Source: Treponema sp.
GTDB taxonomy: Bacteria > Spirochaetota > Spirochaetia > Treponematales > Treponemataceae
Reading direction: 5' to 3'
DNA: 43,853 bases
Assembly: GCA_016292805.1 (NCBI GenBank)
Contig: JAEDFM010000015.1
Span: 1 to 43,853, forward strand
Shown: in pieces, positions 16,028 through 23,881 of the stretch
Layout: every line of letters begins with the position of its first letter
Position numbering within the stretch: position 1 is the stretch's first letter
Notes under the pieces: generated by a model
The model's input: only the letters and a program-made list of their open reading frames with translations
The model's database searches: none
What the model was told of the DNA's origin: nothing
Made by a program: the position numbers and the translations under genes

Positions 16028-17899
16028 TTAGAGTCCTAATTTTGCATTAGCGTTTTCAAGACCTTTTGTTGCAATCTTATTATCTGGATCTTTTGCAAGA
16101 ACACGTTTGTATGTGCTTGCAGCAGAAGTATAGTTCTTTTCAATCATGTATACAGTAGCAAGGTTGTTCAATGCACTTGTAGAAGCCGATTTATTGAATT
16201 CAGCTTTAGCATCTGCATAGCGACCCATACGCATTAATGCAACACCAATCTTGTTTGAATCAGCAGATTTACGAGCTCTTGCAAGAACTGTTGTCAAATC
16301 TGTATTGATATAATCATTTACTGCAGCTGTAAATGCAGAAGTAATAGATGAATTAGAAGGCTTATCGTATGAACCGTTAGCTTCGTTGAAAGCACATGGT
16401 AAATATACCTGCCATGCATCGTGAACATTTGTATATTCAAAATCATATTCTTCGTCTGCTAAAGCAGCGGCAATTTTCTTACCAGCATCCAAGCGGGCTC
16501 TTGTAAAGCCTCTGTTTAAGCTTGCCATAGAAATACCAAAGAATACTGAGGAATCGTCTACAATAAGACCGTCTGTATTACCAAAGCTGTTTCCTTCTGT
16601 ACCTGGTCTGATTCCTGCAGATACAAGAACAATAAAGTCATCTGGAAGTGTAACATAACCTGTTGCAACACCTACAGATTCAAGACAGCTGGCAAGAAGA
16701 ATACCCATTTCATCGTAGTCACCACTAAGCATTTTAAGAGTCTGCAATGGATACTGAATTGAGTCTAATTCTTCACCTGTATGATACTGAGCATATGGTG
16801 TAAGTTTATCATCAGAATATTTAACACCAGTAAGGCGGATAGCTTCAGTCATAGCAGCAGCCATCTGAAGGTTTCTATTCATACCTGTGTAGAAATTATT
16901 GCGGGCAACACCAGCAACGAACTTAGCAAATTCAAGGATTTCTGGAGTATCTGGAGAAATGTAGCAGCTTAAAGCTGTTGAATCTGTCCAGGAGAAGGCA
17001 TTACGGTTATTAACGCTGATTACAGCATTCTGAACAGCCTGCTTTTTCTTTCCAAGGAATTCATATTCAATTACTATTTCACCAGAAATTTTACCATCCT
17101 CTACGAACTTAAGAATTTCTTTAGAAAAATCTGCATAAAGAGGAACTTCTACTGAACCATATTTTTTAATCTTAGAAATTGAAGCTGATTCATAAGCAGA
17201 AGCTGTATATTTACCTGCACGGAAATATACCTTTACATTTCTAACTTCCGCACCTTCGTTATTACGAATAGTTACAACTCCAAATGGACATGCACGATAA
17301 GCACTCATAAATACAGGGAATGCAGCATCGCCCTGGTTAAGTGTTGTAATAAAAGAAGAAGAACCCTTCTTACCAATTGGCATTGTATAACGAACACCAA
17401 TACCGGTCTGAACAGAGTTCATGTAGTTTTCAGTTTCTGGAAGACCCATATAAGTGTTATAGCTTCCACTTGCAGTCAAAGTTAGTTCAGGACTAACACG
17501 GAAACCAATTTCACCGTATCCACGCCAGTAAAAGTCTGAAGCAACAGGTTCATCTACATCTGCTGAAGTACTAACCTGCCACAAACCAAAGCTTCCGCCG
17601 GCACCAATATACAAACGGCTTAATGGATAATAGTATGCCCCAAGGTTCAGACTACCACCATAAAATACATTATTTGCATTAATTGGTTTAAGAGGATTTA
17701 TAGATAAATGACCTTCTGCACCAACATTTAAAAATCCAAATAAATCAAGATCAGCCTGGGCAAAACCACCAAAGCCAACACCAGAATCATCATGCAAAGG
17801 AATGGAAACGCCAGGAGTAAAGGACAAGGTAAGATCTAAAGAAAAAACACCTGTAAGCAAACCGAAAGCAGTAAATAAAACTGTAACTAACTTTTTCAT
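16028..17899 (-). CDS. Exported paralogue with degenerate transglutaminase-like domain and TPR tail
   Basis: 623 residues, first gene of the operon. Signal peptide (LLTGVFS, about 1-20), then an OMP-like beta region (VGFGGFAQADLDLFGFLNVGAEG, IGAGGSFGLWQVS). The middle shares blocks with the downstream paralogue (NRNAFSWTDSTALSCYISP against NRNSMTWEDDRRAAAFVSP). The transglutaminase-like part reads SGDYDEMG and LPDDFIVLV where the paralogue has GGDCDDLS and PGHIFIAF, so both Cys and His are lost and it is probably inactive. The final 90 residues contain about two TPR repeats (NLATVYMIEKNYTSAASTYKRVLAKDPDN), so a scaffold or regulator role for the active paralogue is suggested (inference). GGAG precedes the ATG. 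Confidence 0.7.
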   Translation of the reverse strand: MKKLVTVLFTAFGLLTGVFSLDLTLSFTPGVSIPLHDDSGVGFGGFAQADLDLFGFLNVGAEGHLSINPLKPINANNVFYGGSLNLGAYYYPLSRLYIGAGGSFGLWQVSTSADVDEPVASDFYWRGYGEIGFRVSPELTLTASGSYNTYMGLPETENYMNSVQTGIGVRYTMPIGKKGSSSFITTLNQGDAAFPVFMSAYRACPFGVVTIRNNEGAEVRNVKVYFRAGKYTASAYESASISKIKKYGSVEVPLYADFSKEILKFVEDGKISGEIVIEYEFLGKKKQAVQNAVISVNNRNAFSWTDSTALSCYISPDTPEILEFAKFVAGVARNNFYTGMNRNLQMAAAMTEAIRLTGVKYSDDKLTPYAQYHTGEELDSIQYPLQTLKMLSGDYDEMGILLASCLESVGVATGYVTLPDDFIVLVSAGIRPGTEGNSFGNTDGLIVDDSSVFFGISMASLNRGFTRARLDAGKKIAAALADEEYDFEYTNVHDAWQVYLPCAFNEANGSYDKPSNSSITSAFTAAVNDYINTDLTTVLARARKSADSNKIGVALMRMGRYADAKAEFNKSASTSALNNLATVYMIEKNYTSAASTYKRVLAKDPDNKIATKGLENANAKLGL

Positions 17900-17905
17900 A
17901 ATATA

Positions 17906-17957
17906 CTCCGACTTTAAATATCTTTTAATTATAACTTGATTTTTTTTATTTATGCAA
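17906..17957 (-). promoter_or_regulatory. Promoter and ribosome-binding site of the cyclase operon
   Basis: Minus-strand TTGCAT (17952-17957), 18-nt spacer, TATAAT (17928-17933), then a leader of about 25 nt with GGAG at 17906-17909. This is the only convincing promoter for the four-gene operon 17899-11246. Confidence 0.65.
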
Positions 17958-17964
17958 GGAATAA

Positions 17965-17997
17965 AAAAAAACCTGTCGTAATAAAAATTACAACAGG
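17965..17997 (-). terminator. Terminator of the Na/Pi transporter gene
   Basis: Minus-strand CCTGTTGTAAT/ATTACGACAGG stem followed by a run of eight Ts, directly after the transporter stop codon. Confidence 0.85.
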
Positions 17998-18020
17998 CTC
18001 TCGAATAATTTTGTATTATT

Positions 18021-19670
18021 TTAAATAGCTGTCAGGCTTTCCGAAATACTGAAACAGTTATCACCGATTTTTTCAATCTGACGAACAATATCAATATAAA
18101 GAAGCTCGGCTTTAACATCCGCACCACCTTCCAAACGCTTACGGGCAACTTTTTTAAGGTCTTTACGGAAGTCATCAATACCGTTTTCAAGTTCATTTGC
18201 CAGCTGAAGCTTAGACTCATCAATATGTTTATTAATATTACGCTGAACAAACTGCAGGAATTGGCGAGCCAGCTCTACATAAGGAAGCATTCTTTCCATA
18301 TCTTCTGAAGGATACTTCATCTTCTTTTCTATACTACGGCCCAAAAGCATGATTGTTGTATAACAGTTGTCCGACATGTTTTCAAGCTCGTCAACAATCT
18401 GAAGCATAGAAGAAATATGCTGTACCTGTTTTTCGGACAATTCCAAAGCTTCACAGTGAACCAGATAGCGGGTAATCTGTTCGTGCATCTGGTCTACGTA
18501 ATCTTCTTCTTTAGCTGCAGTTTCTACGTTTTCTTTTACAAAATCATTATTACGTTTAGAAACACCAATCTGAATGCGGTCAAACATATTAGAAACTATA
18601 TCTGCCATGTTTGCAATTTCTTTTTCAGCACGAATGATGTAAGTAGCATAACTTTCCTTACCAATAACACCCTGGAATTCAAGTTTATAAGTTCCTCCTG
18701 TTTTATCTTCTTTATCATCACGAATAATAAGACGAGAAAGTGAACACAACTGTTTAGCAAGAGGAAGCAATACAATAGTAGAAAGAGTTTTAAATACTGT
18801 ATGAAGAATAGAAATCTGAATTGCAATATTTGCACCCTTTGGTGTAAGAAGTTCGATTAACCTTAAGAAAGGCTGGAAGAAAATAAGAGCAAGAACAGTA
18901 CCAAATACGTTGAACATAACGTGAATTACTGCAGACCGTCTTGCGTCAGCAGAAGTCCCAAAAGAAGCAAGAACAGCATCAATTGTAGAACCAATGTTAC
19001 TTCCTAATGTCATAGCAGCAGCCATTTCCCAGGTAATAAGTCCGTTATATGCCATAGTAATTACAATTGCCGAGAATGCTGATGATGAATGCATTAAAGC
19101 TGTAATTACAATACCAATAAGGAATCCAATAATAATGGAAAGAACACCTAAATTCTGAACAGAAGAAAGGAAACCTAACTGGCTGGCATCAAAACTGAAT
19201 ACATCTTTAAGCTTATCAAGACCTAAGAACAAAAGTCCAAAGCCCATAACAGCTTCGCCAATGTTTTTATAATTATGTTTTTTGATTATTGAAAGGAAGT
19301 ATCCAAGACCTACAACAGGTATGGCAAAAGCAGAAATCTTAAAGTTGAAGCCGAAGATTGCAACAATCCAGGCAGTAATAGTAGTACCAATATTGGCACC
19401 AAAGGTAACACCTACAGACTGGGCCAGCGTAAGTAAACCGGCATTAACAAAGGTAACAACCATGACAGTTGTTGCACCAGAGGACTGGATTATCATGGTA
19501 ATAAGCATACCAGTAAGAAGTCCTACAAACCGGTTTCCTGTAACGACACTCAAAGCGCGCTGAAGCTTTTCGCCGGCACTCTTTTGAACGCCATCACTCA
19601 TAAGCTTCATACCATAGAGCAGGAAGCCTAAACCGCCAATAAATTCTAAAATTGGTGTTACGATACTCAT
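18021..19670 (-). CDS. Na+/phosphate symporter with C-terminal PhoU-like domain (NptA/YjbB family)
   Basis: 549 residues from the ATG at 19670. An upstream TTG-type extension to 19706 would begin MKRMLKFCYYD, run through the promoter, and is rejected. Residues about 1-310 form a membrane domain with the duplicated family motif, GATTVMVVTFVNAG after QSS and SSSAFSAIVITMAYNG after MH. Both halves are hydrophobic repeats with GANIGTTITAW and GSNIGSTIDAV. Residues about 335-545 are a helical PhoU-like domain (two three-helix bundles) expected to regulate phosphate uptake from the cytoplasm. Cotransport of Na+ and phosphate is a family assignment. It is divergent from the lipoprotein gene with an overlapping promoter and has its own terminator. 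Confidence 0.92.
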   Translation of the reverse strand: MSIVTPILEFIGGLGFLLYGMKLMSDGVQKSAGEKLQRALSVVTGNRFVGLLTGMLITMIIQSSGATTVMVVTFVNAGLLTLAQSVGVTFGANIGTTITAWIVAIFGFNFKISAFAIPVVGLGYFLSIIKKHNYKNIGEAVMGFGLLFLGLDKLKDVFSFDASQLGFLSSVQNLGVLSIIIGFLIGIVITALMHSSSAFSAIVITMAYNGLITWEMAAAMTLGSNIGSTIDAVLASFGTSADARRSAVIHVMFNVFGTVLALIFFQPFLRLIELLTPKGANIAIQISILHTVFKTLSTIVLLPLAKQLCSLSRLIIRDDKEDKTGGTYKLEFQGVIGKESYATYIIRAEKEIANMADIVSNMFDRIQIGVSKRNNDFVKENVETAAKEEDYVDQMHEQITRYLVHCEALELSEKQVQHISSMLQIVDELENMSDNCYTTIMLLGRSIEKKMKYPSEDMERMLPYVELARQFLQFVQRNINKHIDESKLQLANELENGIDDFRKDLKKVARKRLEGGADVKAELLYIDIVRQIEKIGDNCFSISESLTAI

Positions 19671-19676
19671 GGGGTC

Positions 19677-19728
19677 ATAATAGCAAAATTTCAACATCCT
19701 TTTCAATAAAAATCAAATATTGTAGAAT
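19677..19728. promoter_or_regulatory. Divergent leaderless promoters with overlapping -35 boxes
   Basis: Minus strand: TTGAAA (19701-19706), 18-nt spacer, TATTAT (19677-19682), 6 nt, ATG 19670. Plus strand: TTTTCA (19700-19705), 17-nt spacer, TAGAAT (19723-19728), 7 nt, ATG 19736. The two -35 boxes use the same six base pairs, so RNA polymerase should not occupy both at once. Confidence 0.6.
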
Positions 19729-19735
19729 AAATATT

Positions 19736-20491
19736 ATGAAGAAAATTTTAATTATTTCACTTGCTGCAATTACACTTTTATCTACTGGCTGTTCAAAAAA
19801 ACATACTCAAAACCAGCTGCCAGCAGAAGAATCAATAGAAATTACACTCCAGCCTACAGATACAAAAATTCCAGAAATTCCACAGACCTGGCACATTACA
19901 AACAAACGAATCTGTGTAATTTTTGGTTATGATTTTAATACTCCAGAAATTTACGAGCCATTAAAAGCCCAGCTTTCCCAGAAATTTGGGCTTAATGAAG
20001 ATGGGGGATTGATTTATCCTTTGGTTTACCCTGAAGATTTTAAGCATGCTCCAAAAGGCTACAGCAGTGATCTTTATTCTATATTAAATGATGATGAAAA
20101 TGATTTTGCAGGGTTAATAATTTTAGGCGCTCCAGAAAAAACACATCTGGCTTTAGCTCGTTTACAGGACAAATGGGAACAGAACGTTCCTTACCCAATC
20201 ATTGCCCTTTATCCACAGGATGATGTTTTAGGAATGGAAGCTGCCTGCGATGTAGTTATTGACCAGGGACAGAATTCAGAAGGAAATCTGGAAGAATCTG
20301 AACAGGTTATTACTGATGCTGATGAAGTATTATTGGAAACAATCAATTATCTGATAGCACTGGGAGCTCCAATGACCCGTGACATTTCTGTTCAAACCCA
20401 TGTACAGCAGATGTATAAAAACAAAAACATCCGCCGCTATGTTGATTCAGAAAGCGGACTTCAGTCTATCAATCACTTTGTATTCAAATAA
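19736..20491 (+). CDS. Lipoprotein, possibly of a periplasmic-binding-protein-like fold
   Basis: 251 residues from the ATG at 19736; an upstream in-frame ATG at 19652 lies inside the divergent gene and promoter and is not used. MKKILIISLAAITLLSTGC is a lipoprotein signal peptide with lipobox LSTGC (Cys19). The mature part begins with a polar linker, then alternating beta-alpha segments (KRICVIFGYDFNTPEIYEPL, FAGLIILGAPEKTHLALARLQ, YPIIALYPQDDVLGMEAACDVVID) resembling a type I substrate-binding or DUF3798-like fold. I do not recognise the ligand. A phosphodiesterase gene follows after 6 nt without its own ribosome-binding site, so the two are probably coupled. Confidence 0.75.
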   Translation: MKKILIISLAAITLLSTGCSKKHTQNQLPAEESIEITLQPTDTKIPEIPQTWHITNKRICVIFGYDFNTPEIYEPLKAQLSQKFGLNEDGGLIYPLVYPEDFKHAPKGYSSDLYSILNDDENDFAGLIILGAPEKTHLALARLQDKWEQNVPYPIIALYPQDDVLGMEAACDVVIDQGQNSEGNLEESEQVITDADEVLLETINYLIALGAPMTRDISVQTHVQQMYKNKNIRRYVDSESGLQSINHFVFK

Positions 20492-20497
20492 AAAACA

Positions 20498-21178
20498 ATG
20501 CTTGAACTTACACAAAACGAAAATAGTTTAATCGGCTCCTCTGCCGCAATCAGAGCTTTAGCAGAAAAAGATCATGCCCGTATTCTGGTAATTTCAGATT
20601 CCCACGGAAATTTTAGAATTCTGGAAAAGATTTTCAAACAGTACGGTCCCAGCTGCCACGGCTTTATTTTTTGCGGCGATGGTGCCAGAGACATTGCAGA
20701 GATTCTGGAGCTGGCAAACGAAGATGAAAGCTTTAGAGAAGTTTTACCATCCGTTTTTGCCATTGTACGGGGAAACGGAGATCCAGAAATTTATCCTGTA
20801 AGCTATGAAATTGGAAAAGATAATCCTGCAGCCACAGATTATCCTAAAGGTTCTGTAATTATTCCAGACGACCAGACTTTAACTGTAAACGGCCACAAGT
20901 TTTTTATCTGCCATGGTCATTACCAGGGAGTAGATTACGGCCGCAACGACCTTACCTTTGAAGCAGGCGGTTATGGTTGTACCGCAGCATTTTACGGCCA
21001 CACTCATGTTGCCCGCCAGGAAACACTAAGAAACTGCACCTGCATAAACCCAGGCAGCTGTTCCAGACCTCGCGGCGGCCAGTCTGCAAGCTTTGCTATA
21101 GTTACTGTTGAAAAAACTTTTATAGATACAGCCTTTATAAAAGCGGATGGCTTTAGAATCTGGCAACCTTTGGGGTAA
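20498..21178 (+). CDS. YfcE/MJ0936-type metallophosphodiesterase
   Basis: 226 residues. Calcineurin-like phosphoesterase fold with motifs in order: ISDSHGN (about 28-34), FCGDGA, VRGNGDPE (a GNxD motif with Gly at x), CHGHYQGVDYG, and YGHTHVARQE near the C-terminus. Family members hydrolyse phosphodiester bonds with two metal ions; the natural substrate is usually unknown. The first 25 residues are extra relative to the shortest YfcE forms. No signal peptide, so cytoplasmic. The start is 6 nt after the lipoprotein stop with no Shine-Dalgarno, so translation is likely coupled. A phosphate-related function is hinted by the nearby Na/Pi symporter. Confidence 0.9.
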   Translation: MLELTQNENSLIGSSAAIRALAEKDHARILVISDSHGNFRILEKIFKQYGPSCHGFIFCGDGARDIAEILELANEDESFREVLPSVFAIVRGNGDPEIYPVSYEIGKDNPAATDYPKGSVIIPDDQTLTVNGHKFFICHGHYQGVDYGRNDLTFEAGGYGCTAAFYGHTHVARQETLRNCTCINPGSCSRPRGGQSASFAIVTVEKTFIDTAFIKADGFRIWQPLG

Positions 21179-21238
21179 GTTACAATAAACATTAAAAGCC
21201 AGGCTTAAAATATAAAAAAATAAAATACAAAGTATTTT

Positions 21239-21401
21239 GTAAAAGCACGATAGTGTAAGAAGGTACAAAAGTGATTCCGATGGCTTTTGGCGGATGCCAT
21301 TAAAAAAATCTGAGCATTTACGCAGTAAAGCGCAAGATTTTTTCAAGTAAAAAACACTCGGCTGGCACTTTTCGTACCTTCTGAAACGATAGTGCTTTTA
21401 C
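21239..21401. repeat. Large palindrome between two convergent genes
   Basis: Arms of about 35 bp (21239-21273 and 21366-21401) begin GTAAAAGCAC and end GTGCTTTTAC, pairing through AGAAGGTAC/GTACCTTCT with a few mismatches. The middle contains two more hairpins: ATGGC/GCCAT and AAAAAATCT/AGATTTTTT. Both arms contain CGATAG, as does the palindrome at 11068-11209. It may terminate both flanking genes. Confidence 0.65.
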
Positions 21402-21428
21402 GGAAGGTTATGTTTTACTTTTATTTTT

Positions 21429-22058
21429 TTATATTTTAAACCCAAAACTATCGTGGCCGGGGTAAACCAGAGTTCCGGCAGGAATGTTTTCTCTAAGGTA
21501 CGCAAGACTTTTTATAATCTGCGCTTCGTCCCCACCAGCTAAGTCGGTACGGCCATAGCCACCGTAATCAAACAAAGTATCGCCGGAAATAAGAGCGTTT
21601 TCTACGGCACTGTACAAGCAAATTGAGCCAGGTGTATGCCCCGGAGTATGAAGAACCTTCCAACCAAAATAGTCCTGTCCGGTTTTCAAAGCAACTTCTG
21701 CAGAAGGCTGTTGTTCAACCACCTGAATAATCTGATCCCCACCAAAAAACATAATATCAGCACGGCCAAGAGGTCCCGGTGGATTCTGGAATTCAGCAAA
21801 TTCAGCCTGGTGAATTGCAACCTGTGCCTTAGGAAAAGCCTCCTTAAGCTGCTTTATTCCCATTACATGGTCAAAGTGATAATGAGTAAGCACAATACCA
21901 ATACATTCCAGCTTCTTTTTCTTAAGATAATCCAGAATTATGTTCTGGTCCCCAGATAAAGTACAGGCAGCAGGGTCCACTACAAACACCTTCCCTTTCT
22001 CTGTTTCCACAACCAAAGTGTTTACACCAAAAATGCCGGTTCTAATTACATGAATCAT
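21429..22058 (-). CDS. MBL-fold metallo-hydrolase (glyoxalase II-like)
   Basis: 209 residues, a single metallo-beta-lactamase domain. Zinc ligands: THYHFDHVMG (HxHxDH), HTPGHTPGS (His), SGDTLFDYGGYGRTD (bridging Asp), and PGHDSFG at the end (final His). This set fits GloB-like thioester hydrolases, but short members act on varied substrates, so the substrate is open. Cytoplasmic, with no signal peptide. AAAGGA lies 6 nt before the ATG. The gene upstream on the same strand ends in a terminator, so this gene probably has its own promoter in the 160-bp gap. Confidence 0.9.
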   Translation of the reverse strand: MIHVIRTGIFGVNTLVVETEKGKVFVVDPAACTLSGDQNIILDYLKKKKLECIGIVLTHYHFDHVMGIKQLKEAFPKAQVAIHQAEFAEFQNPPGPLGRADIMFFGGDQIIQVVEQQPSAEVALKTGQDYFGWKVLHTPGHTPGSICLYSAVENALISGDTLFDYGGYGRTDLAGGDEAQIIKSLAYLRENIPAGTLVYPGHDSFGFKI

Positions 22059-22152
22059 ATTGTTTCCTTTGAAAATGAAATGGTAATTACCTTAAAAGCA
22101 AAGCCATGGATTGCCACAACCTGAGGTCTTACAATGACAATTCTCTTCCCAT

Positions 22153-22186
22153 TAAAAAAGGCACTGCTCCCTTCTAGAACAATGCC
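22153..22186 (-). terminator. Terminator of the clpP-GNAT-RNA-binding operon
   Basis: On the minus strand GGCATTGTTC pairs with GAGCAGTGCC (10 bp including G-U pairs), followed by TTTTTT. Confidence 0.75.
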
Positions 22187-22220
22187 CTTTCTCTTACAAC
22201 AATTGTCAATTATAATTAAA

Positions 22221-22976
22221 TTAGTTGCTTCCAAATGGAGTCTGATCAGCAGCAGCTTTTTCGGCAGCAGCGTATGCAGCAGCGTCTTCGGCAGCCATGT
22301 CAGCTTCTGTAATAGCTGCTTCTGAAGCAAATGCAGATTCAGCTTTAGCCTCAGCTTTTTCGTCAGCAATTTCATCTTCAGTCTTCTGGCGGCTGTAGCT
22401 TACAGCAAGTTTGCGTCCACGATATTCGTAGCCGTTCAACTTATCAATAGCAGACTGAGCATCTTCTGTATAAAGCTGAACAAAAGAATAGTTAGCCAAA
22501 ACTTTAATATCACCAATTCGTTCGCGGTCCAAACCACCAACAGCAATTAAAATTCCTACTAAGTCACGAGGGTAAACACGACGGTTTTTACCAATACCAA
22601 TAAAGATTGATGTAGCTTTATCTGGATCAATAACAACTCTTTCGTGATGAGGTCTTTCTTCTGCAGCCTCTGCAGCAGCCTTTACTTCAGCTTTCTTTTC
22701 TGCACGAGCTAGTTTTTCGTTACGGTTATTTTTTAAAGAACGACTGTTGCGAAGATCTTTTTTGTTCATTCCAAATGAATGATAATGTTTCATTGATTCT
22801 TTCAACATGTAAGCAATTACATATTTACGCAATGTAAGTGGAACATTCTGTTTAAAAATTTTGTTAAGATCAGCAAGAAGATCTACATTTTCTGTTGTCT
22901 TTACTCTGTCTGCAGCATTTGCCAAGAAATCTGCAATCTGTTCTTCGTTAATTTCAAAATCGCGGTTGTAACCCAT
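22221..22976 (-). CDS. Standalone DbpA-type RNA-binding-domain protein
   Basis: 251 residues. Residues about 110-200 match the DbpA C-terminal RNA-binding domain (an RRM variant that in DbpA recognises 23S rRNA hairpin 92): FIGIGKNRRVYPRDLVGILIAVGGLDRERIGDIKVLANYSFVQLYTEDA is the core, here without any DEAD-box helicase domain. The N-terminal 75 residues are helical (NEEQIADFLANAADRVKTTENVDLLADLNKIFKQ). A charged KAEVKAAAEAAEE linker and an Ala/Glu-rich tail of about 50 residues flank the domain. A role in ribosome or RNA metabolism is inferred from the domain alone. AGGAG precedes the ATG. It is the third gene of a clpP-GNAT operon and is followed by a terminator. Confidence 0.85.
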   Translation of the reverse strand: MGYNRDFEINEEQIADFLANAADRVKTTENVDLLADLNKIFKQNVPLTLRKYVIAYMLKESMKHYHSFGMNKKDLRNSRSLKNNRNEKLARAEKKAEVKAAAEAAEERPHHERVVIDPDKATSIFIGIGKNRRVYPRDLVGILIAVGGLDRERIGDIKVLANYSFVQLYTEDAQSAIDKLNGYEYRGRKLAVSYSRQKTEDEIADEKAEAKAESAFASEAAITEADMAAEDAAAYAAAEKAAADQTPFGSN

Positions 22977-22994
22977 GATTATACTCCTATAAAA

Positions 22995-23879
22995 CTAAAG
23001 AGCCAAAAGATATCCGGAGCTGATTTTTTCAAAACCTGTTCGATTTAATAAAGGTTGAATAATTTCCGGTGCAATAAAATTTGGCATTATAATAAATTTT
23101 TTACCCATCGACTGGAGCTTTGAAATACACATTGAAATAAGTTCTGTGCCTATTCCCAGTCCACGGAATTGTTCAGGAACAAAAAGACTTGTTATAAACA
23201 TTATTTTTTCCTGATTTTCTGTTAAAGATGATGCTGTTATACATCCTGCAAAATCGTCAGAAAGACTACGGCAAATATATCCTGTTTGTGCTGCAGCTTC
23301 AGCCTGTTCAAACTGATTACGCCACATTTCATTAATTACCTTTAACACTTCTGAAGGCAGATTTTCATCATCATAAATACCTGCTGTAATATTTGAAAGG
23401 ACCTCGTTTTTGTAAGCTTTAGATTCATACTCTTCAAAAGAAAAATCGTCATGAATCAAGGCATCATCGGATTCTGTAAAATAATCCAATTTTTCCAGTC
23501 CCCATACTTCTCGCAGGGAATTGTACCAGTCGTTAATACGTGCTGACATATATCTGTTTTTAAAAATATGCCATCGTTTATCAATTTCTGGATAGCTTTT
23601 CAAAATTATTCTAAAATTCTTGAATACCCCCCTTCCAGAATGAAGCACCGCCATTAGTTCATCGTGCACAATAGGTGAATGCAATGCAGCAACAAATTCT
23701 TCTCGCATTGCAAATCCCTCTGCAGAACCCCACTCTGGCAGACTGTAAAAGTTTTCTTCATCAGCCTGCATTTCTTCAACCAACTGACCCGCAGCTGCAT
23801 TTACAACAAATATCTTTTCCTGATTGTCCATTGCAGAGATAATGCTGTCTGTAAGCTTTTCAGTCAGTTCAAAAGTCAT
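22995..23879 (-). CDS. UPF0158 domain fused to a GNAT acetyltransferase
   Basis: 294 residues. Residues about 1-130 resemble UPF0158 proteins: AMREEFVAALHSPIVHDELMAVLHSGRGVFKNFRIILKSYP and then a Trp-rich helix (RINDWYNSLREVWGL). Residues about 160-294 form a GNAT fold: RSLSDDFAGCITASSL, motif A VPEQFRGLGIGTELIS with the acetyl-CoA pyrophosphate loop (Q-F-R-G-L-G-I-G), and an end resembling the GNAT beta6-beta7 (LNRTGFEKISSGYLLAL). The acetyl acceptor is unknown. The ATG follows the clpP stop by 2 nt without a Shine-Dalgarno, so it is expected to be translated by termination-reinitiation from clpP. Confidence 0.78.
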   Translation of the reverse strand: MTFELTEKLTDSIISAMDNQEKIFVVNAAAGQLVEEMQADEENFYSLPEWGSAEGFAMREEFVAALHSPIVHDELMAVLHSGRGVFKNFRIILKSYPEIDKRWHIFKNRYMSARINDWYNSLREVWGLEKLDYFTESDDALIHDDFSFEEYESKAYKNEVLSNITAGIYDDENLPSEVLKVINEMWRNQFEQAEAAAQTGYICRSLSDDFAGCITASSLTENQEKIMFITSLFVPEQFRGLGIGTELISMCISKLQSMGKKFIIMPNFIAPEIIQPLLNRTGFEKISSGYLLAL

Positions 23880-23881
23880 AA

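Noticed and set aside
22055..22375. 106-residue minus-strand ORF between the RNA-binding protein and the MBL gene
   Set aside because: Leu/Lys-rich frame-shifted overlap of the RNA-binding protein's Ala/Glu tail and its terminator.
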